Positions 22,468 to 29,922 of a stretch of DNA of 38,162 nucleotides are shown one piece after another. The DNA lies in assembly GCA_017548765.1 (NCBI GenBank), contig JAFYZH010000087.1, positions 1 to 38,162 on the forward strand, written 5' to 3'. The stretch is from Lachnospiraceae bacterium (lineage in GTDB: Bacteria > Bacillota > Clostridia > Lachnospirales > Lachnospiraceae). The number at the start of each line of letters is the position of its first letter. Position 1 is the first letter of the stretch. Under the pieces are notes generated by a model. The model was not told the DNA's origin. It saw only the letters and a program-made list of their open reading frames with translations, and made no database searches. The position numbers were made by a program, and so were the translations under genes.

Positions 22468-22634
22468 TTATTTTGCAATCAATAGAAACCTCCCCACACG
22501 TGGGGAGGTTTTTTGATTGCAATCTCACTATCGTGAGAAGCGGAGGCCTTCTCAGCGTAGCCTCGAAGGTCTCCGCTAAAAACGTGCCACCGGCACGTTT
22601 TTTTAACGCTACGACAGTTCAGCAAGAGATAATT
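22450..22634 (+). repeat. Direct repeat of the rpsI 3' end
   Basis: CAGTTC TCT AAGAGATAATT at 22450-22469 (end of rpsI) recurs as CAGTTC AGC AAGAGATAATT at 22615-22634. Both encode Q-F-S-K-R-stop; only the Ser codon differs (TCT versus AGC). In the second copy the frame upstream reads R-Q-F-S-K-R. This looks like the two flanks left by an element that inserted at the rpsI 3' end and replaced the native tail, or a recombination scar. Confidence 0.7.
22473..22522. terminator. Very long symmetric terminator after rpsI
   Basis: AAACCTCCCCAC/GTGGGGAGGTTT (12 bp, centre AC) is extended by TTGCAATCAA/TTGATTGCAA on the outside, giving about 22 paired bases with a small internal loop. On the plus strand the inner stem is followed by TTTTT. 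The symmetry allows use on both strands. Confidence 0.85.
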
Positions 22635-22689
22635 TCATCCTTGTATATACTCAAACCCCTGGAAAATCAAAGCTTTCCGGGGGTTTTTT
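22523..22689. terminator. Stack of further hairpins and terminators
   Basis: Directly after the first terminator come TCTCAC/GTGAGA (22523-22538), AGCGGAG.CCTT/AAGG.CTCCGCT (22539-22577), AAAACGTGCC/GGCACGTTTT followed by TTTT (22579-22604), and CCCC.GGAAA/TTTCC.GGGG followed by TTTTTT (22653-22689). At least two of these are good intrinsic terminators. The rpsI 3'-end repeat lies between the last two. Confidence 0.75.
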
Positions 22690-23010
22690 ATGTCGAATCT
22701 TTTTGAGAGGTTTTGAAGGCATTTGATGGAATTTGATCAAAAAAACCGTGTTACAAGAGGGGTCAATTGCCTGTTTGTGTTACAAAAAGGGTCACAAGTA
22801 GGAGCGAAAGAAGTAAAAAACCCTTAAAATCCGACGGGTCGTTGAAACGGCATACTTGACAGAGAAATGGCCTATTTTTTCCCCGAAACGGTGTCTCCGT
22901 GAAAGTGCTTACAAGTTCCTGCATTTTTGAAAGAATTTGATGGATTTTGAAGGAAGCCGACCGGGGCTGACCGGTTTCGGCGGGACAAATAACTGTAGCA
23001 AGGCGCATAT
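22690..23010. other. Gene-free stretch with short direct repeats
   Basis: No CDS is supported. It contains GTGTTACAAGAGGGGTCA at 22748-22765 and GTGTTACAAAAAGGGTCA at 22777-22794 (29 bp apart), and two similar copies of a TTTGATGGAATTTGA-like segment (about 22719-22735 and 22930-22950). CGTGAAAGTGCTT at 22898-22910 equals 13 bases of the hup palindrome. The style suggests remains of a mobile element. Confidence 0.5.
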
Positions 23011-23181
23011 ATGCCTACACGGAAGATAACAATACATGATGCTATAGGTCATGAGGAAAAAGGGTTTATCTTATGTACTTGGAATGAAAACCATGTTGAT
23101 AATGCTCATTATAGTTTTTTCCAGACATCAAGTACCAGCAATATGATAACTGTATACAATGATTATTCAATGAAGGTATAA
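23011..23181 (+). CDS. Tiny hypothetical ORF
   Basis: A 56-codon frame starts MPTRKITIHDAIGHEEKG and ends YNDYSMKV. The composition is AT-rich compared with upstream genes. There is no good ribosome binding site (AAGGCGCATAT precedes the ATG), so it may be a fragment of a longer lost gene. No family is recognised. Confidence 0.35.
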   Translation: MPTRKITIHDAIGHEEKGFILCTWNENHVDNAHYSFFQTSSTSNMITVYNDYSMKV

Positions 23182-23208
23182 AAAAGTAGAAACTATTTTG
23201 AGGAGTAC

Positions 23209-23400
23209 ATGGTTAAAGACATAGAAATTGATGGAAACAACTACTTTTGGTCCGGTGGTGAGATGGTGCTTTTTGATGGCGAATTCGAAGGCGAAACTAG
23301 CACAGGCGAAATCACATACAAGCAGTTGTTGGAGATTATGGGGATGAACCATAAGGATCAAACAAACACCTTCATTCGGGGATATGAGTTGCTCAATTGA
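23209..23400 (+). CDS. Small acidic hypothetical protein
   Basis: The 63-residue product (starting MVKDIEIDGNNYFWSGGE, ending FIRGYELLN) is acidic, with no TM segment or signal peptide. TGAGGAG lies 4-5 bases before ATG 23209, a real ribosome binding site, which supports translation. It follows the tiny ORF at 23011-23181 after 27 nt and is closed by a strong hairpin at 23462-23486. No family is recognised; an immunity- or antitoxin-like small protein of a mobile region is possible but not shown. Confidence 0.5.
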   Translation: MVKDIEIDGNNYFWSGGEMVLFDGEFEGETSTGEITYKQLLEIMGMNHKDQTNTFIRGYELLN

Positions 23401-23461
23401 GCTACTCAATTATCATAGAGGTGCATGTCAAGGTTTTGTTGCGCCCAGAATAAAACAACTA

Positions 23462-23490
23462 GAGCGTAGCCCGTTGGGCTACGCTCCTTT
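23462..23490. terminator. Terminator between the small ORF and the HAD gene
   Basis: GAGCGTAGCCC/GGGCTACGCTC is a perfect 11-bp stem around GTT, followed by CTTTT on the plus strand. On the minus strand it overlaps the last codons of the HAD-like gene and is followed by TAGTTGTTTTATT. Confidence 0.8.
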
Positions 23491-23805
23491 TACTTCCCCT
23501 GGTAACATCGCTCGATCGTCGATATACCAATCGCAGGTTATCTTTCTGGAATTGTTGCCGTACAGCTCAACGATCTCCGGCAGGTTGTCATTGACCGCGT
23601 CAAAGAGGAGACCGTGATCTTTGCACCATAAGATGGCGCGCTCGAGGGCGTCGCCGGCGCGGCAGGTCCAGAGGATCAGCTTGTTGCCGATGCGCTGCTG
23701 GGTCTTCAGGTATTCGATGAGGGGGATGTTGGGTTCTCCGAGTTCGGGCCAATTGCTGAAGCAAAGGGTGCCGTCGAAGTCTACCGCGATGATCTGGTAG
23801 TTCAT
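23479..23805 (-). CDS. Small HAD-like hydrolase, phage type
   Basis: The 108-residue protein has HAD motif I (VDFDGTL, residues 8-14 with the nucleophile and acid/base Asp pair), a motif II-like KLILWTCRAG near residue 43-52, and a C-terminal DWYIDDRA acidic motif. This compact type, with WCKDHGLLFDAVNDNLPE, is common in phages and mobile regions and is of unknown substrate. The stop codon falls inside the terminator stem. On the minus strand GGAG lies before ATG 23805; it follows the S24 repressor gene after 35 nt, so both are probably one transcript. Confidence 0.75.
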   Translation of the reverse strand: MNYQIIAVDFDGTLCFSNWPELGEPNIPLIEYLKTQQRIGNKLILWTCRAGDALERAILWCKDHGLLFDAVNDNLPEIVELYGNNSRKITCDWYIDDRAMLPGEVKGA

Positions 23806-23840
23806 AGGATCAACTCCATTCGTTTGGAAAAATGCAAGGT

Positions 23841-24542
23841 TTATTCGGCGAGCTTGCCGAAGATTTTGAAGGTGCTTCCTTCCAGGACCGGGATGGGCTT
23901 ATACTGCGTGTTCAGCGATATGAGGTAGGTGCCGGAGCGCTTCTGAGACAGTTTTTTAAAGTAGGTCATGCCGTTGAGAAAGAAGAGACCCAGGTCGCCG
24001 TCCTCGAGGTAATCGGTCCGCTTGATCCAGATGAGGTCCTCGTTGTGGAAGCGGGGCTCCATGCTATCGCCGGACAGGTATACGCCGAAGTCGGCGTTCT
24101 GCGGAATGGGGTCGTAGAATTCCATCTGTTCGAAGTTTTCGTCCTCGAGGAAGTTGCCGGTGCCGGCCGATGTCCGCATGAGCGCGACGGGCATGATCCT
24201 GGGGCGAATGCGGATGACCTCTGCCACGGGCTTCCGGTATTCGCCCGACTTCTTCAGCAGGTCAATGTATTCCATGGCCTTCTGCACGCCGGCCTCGTTC
24301 AGATCCCAGAAGGGATCGCGCGGGTTCTCGCCGATGAATTCCGTGTAGATGTCCGATATGTCTAAAATCTCACACAGGGCCAGTAACTGCGCCGCCGTAG
24401 GAGTGTTGGTATTTTTTTCCCAGGAACTTACGGCGGCGTTCTTTACGTGGATGCCGTAGGCCTGCAGCCTCTCTGTGATATCGATCTGGGATAGATGCTT
24501 ATTCTTTCTGTGCTTCGCTAGCACATCACCGATGTTCTTCAT
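23841..24542 (-). CDS. XRE-family repressor with S24 (LexA/CI-like) autoprotease domain
   Basis: The 233-residue protein has an N-terminal helix-turn-helix (residues about 5-65: MKNIGDVLAKHRKNKHLSQI, NAAVSSWEKNTNTPT) and a C-terminal S24 peptidase domain with a candidate Ala126-Gly127 scissile bond (TSAGTGNF), Ser160 in SGDSMEP and Lys196/197 in TYFKKL as the catalytic dyad. Family members are phage or SOS-type repressors that cleave themselves upon RecA activation. MKNIG at 24542 is chosen because GAGGT lies upstream; the longer open frame would run through the promoter at 24626-24654. It is adjacent to a phage-type HAD gene. Confidence 0.85.
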   Translation of the reverse strand: MKNIGDVLAKHRKNKHLSQIDITERLQAYGIHVKNAAVSSWEKNTNTPTAAQLLALCEILDISDIYTEFIGENPRDPFWDLNEAGVQKAMEYIDLLKKSGEYRKPVAEVIRIRPRIMPVALMRTSAGTGNFLEDENFEQMEFYDPIPQNADFGVYLSGDSMEPRFHNEDLIWIKRTDYLEDGDLGLFFLNGMTYFKKLSQKRSGTYLISLNTQYKPIPVLEGSTFKIFGKLAE

Positions 24543-24625
24543 CTGCGACCTCTTTTCTGCGTAGGTGGGGCTTGACGATGCGTATTCGAAAGACGGCATC
24601 GTAAGCAAATCAATTCTGTATATAG

Positions 24626-24654
24626 AATATAGCACATTTTGTAGAGGGAATCAA
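24626..24654 (-). promoter_or_regulatory. Promoter of the S24 repressor gene
   Basis: On the minus strand TTGATT (24654-24649) and TATATT (24631-24626) have a 17-bp spacer and a TGTGC extended -10. Just downstream is the near-palindrome TCTGTATATAGA (24615-24626), a possible autoregulatory operator. The remaining DNA to 24790 shows nothing clear. Confidence 0.65.
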
Positions 24655-24832
24655 GAGGAAATCAACGGAAAATGTAAAAATGGATAGATGAGTTTGCTGG
24701 AATCTGCTCTGCATTGACTGGGTTGGGTACGATAGGAAGATCGAAAAGTGGCGTTCGGGACTGCTTTTTGAAATACAAACGGATGGTGTATTTTGCCACA
24801 CCTTGCTATAGATTCTCTCTCGGAAGATATGC

Positions 24833-24838
24833 TATAAT
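24833..24838 (+). promoter_or_regulatory. Extended -10 promoter for the exported-protein pair
   Basis: TATAAT at 24833-24838 is preceded by TGC, an extended -10. No good -35 lies at 17 bp. TTTTGCCACACCTTG at 24791-24805 upstream is shared (14 of 15) with 28285-28299 upstream of the next gene. Confidence 0.5.
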
Positions 24839-24894
24839 GGGATTAATAGTAACACGGGAACAACACAAATAGTTATATACTTCGAGAGGTGGAC

Positions 24895-25605
24895 ATGGAA
24901 CAAAAAAAGAAAGTGGACCCCTGGAGGGTTTTAATCATTTCCCTTGTAGCCATTGATCTGATCTTTCTGATCTGGATCTTGGTGTCGGCTTTGAATAAGG
25001 AGTCGGCTGTCGGTGGCGTAGATACTTTAGCCGCGTTGGATGCTTCATTCCTTGTTTCGAAGGATACGGTAGAAAGTACAGAGCTGCAAACGCAAAAGGA
25101 TGACGTAACAACCACTTCGGTCACGCTAACAAAGGCGACAGTGGAAGAAACCACGCAGAACGAAACCACTGAAGCGGCCTATAATACAATGGAACGCCCC
25201 GGGATATCCGCGTTTGATGACTGGAAGGCTTTCAAGGAGACTATCCCCGAAAATGCCAGGAAGATAACGAAGCAGAGTGAAGTAGGCGGTTTTTGGAAAG
25301 GATATGTCGAATATGATTGGGCGGAAGAACTGTGTAATTTCAGCATCTCTTTCGATAAAGAAAACGTGCTGACTTTTACGCAGGACTGGTATAGGATTCG
25401 AAACAATAATGAGGATTGGCGCAGCGAGGAAGAGATGGATGATGTTGTCTACACCGGACAATGGGCAGACGGAGCTCTGGTTGTTATCGGGGACATCAAT
25501 ATCCGTATAGATTCATTCTTTGAGTTTGATGGAAAGCAATACGCCTATGGAGTAATGGAGGTTCCGAATGGACCTTCGGCCATTGTTGGCATGGTTCGGC
25601 CATAG
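24895..25605 (+). CDS. Membrane-anchored extracellular hypothetical protein
   Basis: The 236-residue protein has a short basic cytosolic N-terminus, one TM anchor at about residues 12-33, a Thr-rich linker (about 60-95, EETTQNETTEA) and a C-terminal domain of about 130 residues that looks beta-rich (WKGYVEYDWAEELCNFSISF, VVYTGQWADGALVVIGDINI). No family is recognised. AGAGG at 24885-24889 supports ATG 24895 over GTG 24889. The next gene begins 14 nt after the stop, so the two are co-translated and may work together outside the cell. Confidence 0.75.
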   Translation: MEQKKKVDPWRVLIISLVAIDLIFLIWILVSALNKESAVGGVDTLAALDASFLVSKDTVESTELQTQKDDVTTTSVTLTKATVEETTQNETTEAAYNTMERPGISAFDDWKAFKETIPENARKITKQSEVGGFWKGYVEYDWAEELCNFSISFDKENVLTFTQDWYRIRNNNEDWRSEEEMDDVVYTGQWADGALVVIGDINIRIDSFFEFDGKQYAYGVMEVPNGPSAIVGMVRP

Positions 25606-25619
25606 AAGGGGGTATCGGT

Positions 25620-28223
25620 ATGGATGATGCGAGAAATGCTTCGAAAAATCCTAACATAACAAAGCGAAAAAGAATCGTATGGATTGCCGTTTTAAGCGTG
25701 CTTTTCATTGTGGAGTTATGCATTGCCGCATTTGTGTGTCCGGGTTTTCTGATCGAGAAGAAATACACTCCTCAAATCGAAGTGAGCGCAGATGATGGAT
25801 TGCCTGAGTTGGCGGAAGAAGACTATTCGATCATTCGAGAAGAGGAAAGCAATGAGAGAGTTGGGGCTTCTGACATCCGTTTTGGCAAGACGGGGAACAC
25901 GTCTGTGCTAGAAGTAAGCAGTGAAAAGTCGGTAGTTACTTTTGAAAACGGGGTAAATATGGACTTTGGTTCCTGCTTGCTATCGGAGAAAACTCAGAAG
26001 GTTTCCGTGGAAAGACTGGGAACTTCGTATGATGAGATGTATGAGGCGGAAGGATACGATTTCCTGATCGATGGAGGTGATGCGACGTTCGAGGGGATTG
26101 TTGCGGTCACCATACCGTATCCGAAAACGTGGGGTGACAACGTATTTGTCCAGTATTATGATGAACAGACGGGAACGTGGGAGATCTTCGCCGGCGAGCC
26201 GAATGGGGATGGGACCGTCACGTTTTATACGGACCATTTCTGTACGTATGCGGCTTTCCGACGCAAGGTGGAGAGGGGAACTTCTGCATCCGGAAAACTG
26301 ATCGAGGAGATCCCTGGTGTTGATGAGTACCAGGAAACGGTTCGGATCAATTGGGATGTTCTGGCTAAAATGGTAAGAGAGGGGCAGGTGGATAAAGAGG
26401 CTTCACTCGCTGACTTGACCAGTCAGGGCAATTCCTATTTTGCCGATCGAATGATCACTACGCTTTCAAACGCCAACACGGGGCTTGATTATCTGGCAAA
26501 GGCTTCAAAGATGCCGGGGCTTTCTTCCAAGGTACTAGGACCTTTGGGACAGGCACTTACGATCGGAAAATTCATGTATCAGGGCCATAAATATGGTTGG
26601 AGTAAATCAATTTCGGATAATGGAACCGATTTGGTTATGCTGGGCGTTGGAATGGCATCTTCTGCGCCACCGCCGGTCGGCCCTGCTTGTATGGCTATAA
26701 CTGCCGGTTATTATTTGTACAGTACTACGTCGGCGATCGCAACCGATATTGGGAATAGTGGTTGGAACAGCGTGGCGGAGTATGCGTATCGGGACTTTTC
26801 AACGAAGTATCTGATATACAATAAGGTGACCGGCCAGATAGGGGCTCGTTATGTAAAGGATGCCTCTGAAGATGCAGCTACTCCGTTTCATAAGGATTAT
26901 ATCCCGCTTTCCAGTGGGGCGAGCGGTGCGGATACCGCCAACTGGTACACGGTTTTCGAGGATGCCATCGCCCGTGAAAAAGCCGGAAAGTTGGGGAAAT
27001 ATCGTAATGCCGGCGAATATGTAGAACATGTGATCGAGGAGTATGTGACTGCGTTCTGGCGTCTCTCGCCAAAGATGAAAGACCGCTATCTGTCCAACAC
27101 GCCAACCAGCGGCGTTATATCCCCGCTTTTAGGAGTGAAGCTTAAGGCGGATTATAAGGCGCCGAGTAAGGCGGATCAGGATCTGTATGTAGAAAATTTC
27201 CGGAAGGATTTGTGCGCATGGCTGAAACCCTATTTTGAGAAGGAACTGGATCAGCAATATGCCAATACCATGAATGCGGTATGGAAGCACTTTTACAATC
27301 TTGAGAATACGCTCAATGCGAAATACACTGTAAAACTGACGGTTCCGGGCAAGCAGTATTTTACGGACTCCGAATACTACGGGCACACGATCGGACTGTC
27401 GACCGGAGAAAAAGAGATTCCCGGCATTTACCTCGATCAAATGTATGGGACGGTGACATTTACCGGTGCGGCTTGGATCAAGGCGGGGTGTCCCACATAT
27501 CTTCGGATCATGGGTTCGAGGAGCAAGCCTATAGATAATACGGTGAATTATTTTGTGAAGGTGTTAAATTTGTCTCCTGGTCTGAATGAGGTGGTTTTGG
27601 AACCGGAAGAGATTGCCGGGACTTACAGTCTCTCTTACATGGATGACCGAGGTATCGCTTCGCGTGTTCTTGAGAACGGAAGTCCTGCCTTGAAAGAGGC
27701 TTTGGAAAGCAGCAAGTTGGTTGTCATGAAGGATGGTTCTTTTTCCTTGACGGGCAGTGGCTCGCGATCCCTGGAGATGCCTAAAAGTTACATGAGTGGA
27801 CTCATACCTCCCGGTGATGAAGAGGCAGACCCAGATCCGGTGGAGTGGACGCAGATGGACGGTTCATGTACGATAACGTTTGAATTGAAGGGACGTATCG
27901 ATGAATCCACTGGCAAAGGAAACGCAAGTCTGTCAGGCACGGGTAAACTTGTCGAAAAATACACCTATGGTCATAAATCCGGAAAAACCAGTAGCAGCAA
28001 TGTGAACGGAACAGCGACATTTTCCGGTTCGACTCAATCCGTTGTGCGGAAGACGGCTTCGGAGGGCGAAGACCTGATATATATCGATTTCTTCATAAGA
28101 AAGGAGAACGGGGAAACGATTTATGACTTGAACACGGAAACGACTATTACGGATAGCGACGGGACCGAAGGCCCCGAAAAGATTGGGTGGTGGCTGTCCT
28201 TCTGTTTCCGAAAGGATACATGA
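25620..28223 (+). CDS. Large membrane-anchored extracellular protein
   Basis: This 867-residue protein has one N-terminal TM anchor (about 19-40, after NITKRKRIV) and a long outside part. About residues 97-215 look like a beta-sandwich (GVNMDFGSCLLSEKTQKV, ...VAVTIPYPKTWGDNVFVQYY, WEIFAGEP) resembling ZU5-like modules (low certainty). About residues 300-390 form a glycine/alanine-rich hydrophobic helical region (LTIGKFMYQGHKYGWSKSI, MLGVGMASSAPPPVGPACMA) of a sort seen in toxin-like or pore regions. About 390-560 are helical, and the C-terminal 230 residues are beta-rich. No catalytic motif is recognised. GAAGGGGGT before ATG 25620 is a fair ribosome binding site. It forms an operon with the preceding gene. 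Confidence 0.75.
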   Translation: MDDARNASKNPNITKRKRIVWIAVLSVLFIVELCIAAFVCPGFLIEKKYTPQIEVSADDGLPELAEEDYSIIREEESNERVGASDIRFGKTGNTSVLEVSSEKSVVTFENGVNMDFGSCLLSEKTQKVSVERLGTSYDEMYEAEGYDFLIDGGDATFEGIVAVTIPYPKTWGDNVFVQYYDEQTGTWEIFAGEPNGDGTVTFYTDHFCTYAAFRRKVERGTSASGKLIEEIPGVDEYQETVRINWDVLAKMVREGQVDKEASLADLTSQGNSYFADRMITTLSNANTGLDYLAKASKMPGLSSKVLGPLGQALTIGKFMYQGHKYGWSKSISDNGTDLVMLGVGMASSAPPPVGPACMAITAGYYLYSTTSAIATDIGNSGWNSVAEYAYRDFSTKYLIYNKVTGQIGARYVKDASEDAATPFHKDYIPLSSGASGADTANWYTVFEDAIAREKAGKLGKYRNAGEYVEHVIEEYVTAFWRLSPKMKDRYLSNTPTSGVISPLLGVKLKADYKAPSKADQDLYVENFRKDLCAWLKPYFEKELDQQYANTMNAVWKHFYNLENTLNAKYTVKLTVPGKQYFTDSEYYGHTIGLSTGEKEIPGIYLDQMYGTVTFTGAAWIKAGCPTYLRIMGSRSKPIDNTVNYFVKVLNLSPGLNEVVLEPEEIAGTYSLSYMDDRGIASRVLENGSPALKEALESSKLVVMKDGSFSLTGSGSRSLEMPKSYMSGLIPPGDEEADPDPVEWTQMDGSCTITFELKGRIDESTGKGNASLSGTGKLVEKYTYGHKSGKTSSSNVNGTATFSGSTQSVVRKTASEGEDLIYIDFFIRKENGETIYDLNTETTITDSDGTEGPEKIGWWLSFCFRKDT

Positions 28224-28280
28224 CATTAATGAATCCAGCTGTGGTGCTTCGGCGTAATTGACATGATCCCCATTCCGTGG

Positions 28281-28308
28281 TTGCTTTTGCCACGCCTTGT
28301 GGTATAAT
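28281..28308 (+). promoter_or_regulatory. Promoter for the short B-repeat protein gene
   Basis: TATAAT at 28303-28308 with TTGCTT at 28281-28286 (16-bp spacer). The leader is about 115 nt. The shared motif TTTTGCCACGCCTTG lies between the boxes. Confidence 0.55.
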
Positions 28309-28427
28309 AGGAGGTAGATGCAGAAAGAACGAAAATAGTATACATCGTCGGTCCGTCTTCGCTATAGCCACAGAGGGAACGTTGTTGTATATCTATATAT
28401 AAATCAAACAAAAAGGAGTAGGGAAAA

Positions 28428-29504
28428 ATGAAGAATTTAACCAGGAAAATGCATTTCGTTCGGTATCTGTTGGCAGTGCTTCTGGCGGTGGTGTTATTTA
28501 CCCCGGACGTAGCTGAGGCGGCCAATCTGACCATCAAGAGCGGAGCGCGGAAGGATTACACCGCGAACGCAGACGGAGAGACCATCAACATTACATTGTC
28601 CGTTCCCAGCGGTAACCCGCAGCTCATGGGAAAACCGTCGTGGGTGAGCCAGTCGGGGTCCAGCGGAAGTTATAAGCTGGTCGTAGCGAAGAATACCTCG
28701 AATTCGGCGAGAACCGGCGACGTAGTTTATCGCGCCGGCAACTATGTGTACACACTGCGGATCACGCAAAAAGGGCAGCCGAAGAATACGGTGACCGTAA
28801 AGTTTAACACTAACGGTGGAAAGACCAGTGTCAATAGCAAAACGTACAAGATCGGAAAGAAATACGGAAGCCTCCCGGCGGGCCCCACTCCACCCACAGG
28901 TAAGAAATTTGTCGGATGGTATACAAAGGCAAGCGGTGGGACCAAGATCACGAAGGACAGCAAAGTAAGCGCTTCTACGAAGACCTTATATGCACATTAT
29001 CGAAATAAGGACTACACAGTTTCGTTCGACAGTTTAGGCGGCTCTTTTATTATTGCACACTATATTACGTATGGCACCCCGTATGGACATTTGGAAACTC
29101 CTGAAAAAGCCGGATATAAGTTCCTCGGCTGGTATACCGCTCCCATCGGTGGAAAGAAAATAACGAGTAAAACGAAGATGGCGACTGCCAATAATCATAC
29201 GTTATATGCACACTGGAAAGAGAAAGCAAAGTGCACCGTAACAATAAAATACCAAGGGAAAACTTTTAAATCCGAAAAGATTTATGAGGATGAAAAATAC
29301 GTTTTGCCCTATGGGCCGAATCCGCCGAAAGATCATCATTTCGTCGGCTGGAGAGTGTATTATTCGGATGGAATAAGATTAACGGGGATATACAAGCGTG
29401 GCGACACGATCAACATCCGATGCGATTGCACATTGGTTCCGGTATATGGATACGATTATGATATAGCTTTTGAGGATCCTTCACCGAAGTCCCTGTTGGA
29501 TTAA
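28428..29504 (+). CDS. Secreted protein with BACON-like domain and InlB B-repeats
   Basis: The 358-residue protein has a signal peptide (KKNLTRKMHF-type basic start, hydrophobic core LLAVLLAVVLF, likely cleavage at VAEA-AN near residue 32). Residues 33-120 form a BACON-like domain (WVSQSGSSGSYKLVV ... YTLRITQKGQ). Two clear InlB B / Listeria-Bacteroides repeats follow at about 121-193 and 194-265 (pattern FNTNGG...KKFVGWYTKASGG...LYAHY), then a degenerate third. Such repeats are found in adhesins and surface proteins. No LPXTG or other anchor is seen, so secretion is likely. AAGGAG precedes ATG 28428. The gene ends at a strong terminator. Confidence 0.88.
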   Translation: MKNLTRKMHFVRYLLAVLLAVVLFTPDVAEAANLTIKSGARKDYTANADGETINITLSVPSGNPQLMGKPSWVSQSGSSGSYKLVVAKNTSNSARTGDVVYRAGNYVYTLRITQKGQPKNTVTVKFNTNGGKTSVNSKTYKIGKKYGSLPAGPTPPTGKKFVGWYTKASGGTKITKDSKVSASTKTLYAHYRNKDYTVSFDSLGGSFIIAHYITYGTPYGHLETPEKAGYKFLGWYTAPIGGKKITSKTKMATANNHTLYAHWKEKAKCTVTIKYQGKTFKSEKIYEDEKYVLPYGPNPPKDHHFVGWRVYYSDGIRLTGIYKRGDTINIRCDCTLVPVYGYDYDIAFEDPSPKSLLD

Positions 29505-29532
29505 GAATTAACACTTACATATTTAGACATAG

Positions 29533-29567
29533 ACGCCCCTCCGGGTAACCGGAGGGGCGTTTTTTTG
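29533..29567 (+). terminator. Strong terminator after the short B-repeat gene
   Basis: ACGCCCCTCCGG/CCGGAGGGGCGT (12 bp, loop GTAA) followed by seven T residues. Confidence 0.92.
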
Positions 29568-29605
29568 CGCGAAACGGAGGGGACAGATAAAACTCATCCC
29601 TCTGC

Positions 29606-29868
29606 TTCTGCTGTAACATTTGAGGGTAAAACGTGTGTATATAAGTGAGGGCATATAAAAACGAGCTTGGCGCTTTATGGCGGAGATATTCCGAGAATGT
29701 TGTGCTCTATTTAATCCAGTGTATTTTTGCGAATCGGGTTGTAAATTATGGTAGTATATGATACACTGATGGAAGCTGTGGGGAACGGGGACCCCCTTAT
29801 GTGTGCGTGTGATAATCGGGAAGAGGGATCGAGAATTAGGAGAATAATGCGCGAAGACGCATTGTTAT
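29606..29868 (+). promoter_or_regulatory. Duplicated regulatory region, copy A: promoter and structured leader
   Basis: TTGTAA at 29739-29744 and TACACT at 29762-29767 (17-bp spacer) are embedded in sequence that recurs before the gene at 32559. Shared blocks include TATATAAGTGAGGGCATAT (29638-29656), TCTATTTAAT before the -35, and a ~100-nt leader from AGCTGTGGGGAACGGGG (29774) through TTAGGAGAATAATGCGCGAAG. The leader has GGGG/CCCC and AATGCG/CGCATT stems. The rest of the gap to 29923 has no gene. Confidence 0.8.
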
Positions 29869-29922
29869 ATTACGTTTCCGGCGTGGGACGGAAATAGGAA
29901 ATTAATTTGAAGGTAATCTACA

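Noticed and set aside
24543-24635. Longer N-terminus for the S24 repressor
   Set aside because: The extension would run into the promoter region, and the internal ATG at 24542 has a GAGGT site; the family starts at the helix-turn-helix.
29774-29868. Known cyclic-di-GMP riboswitch in the shared leader
   Set aside because: I looked for the GEMM-type core motifs and could not find them; left as an unknown structured leader.
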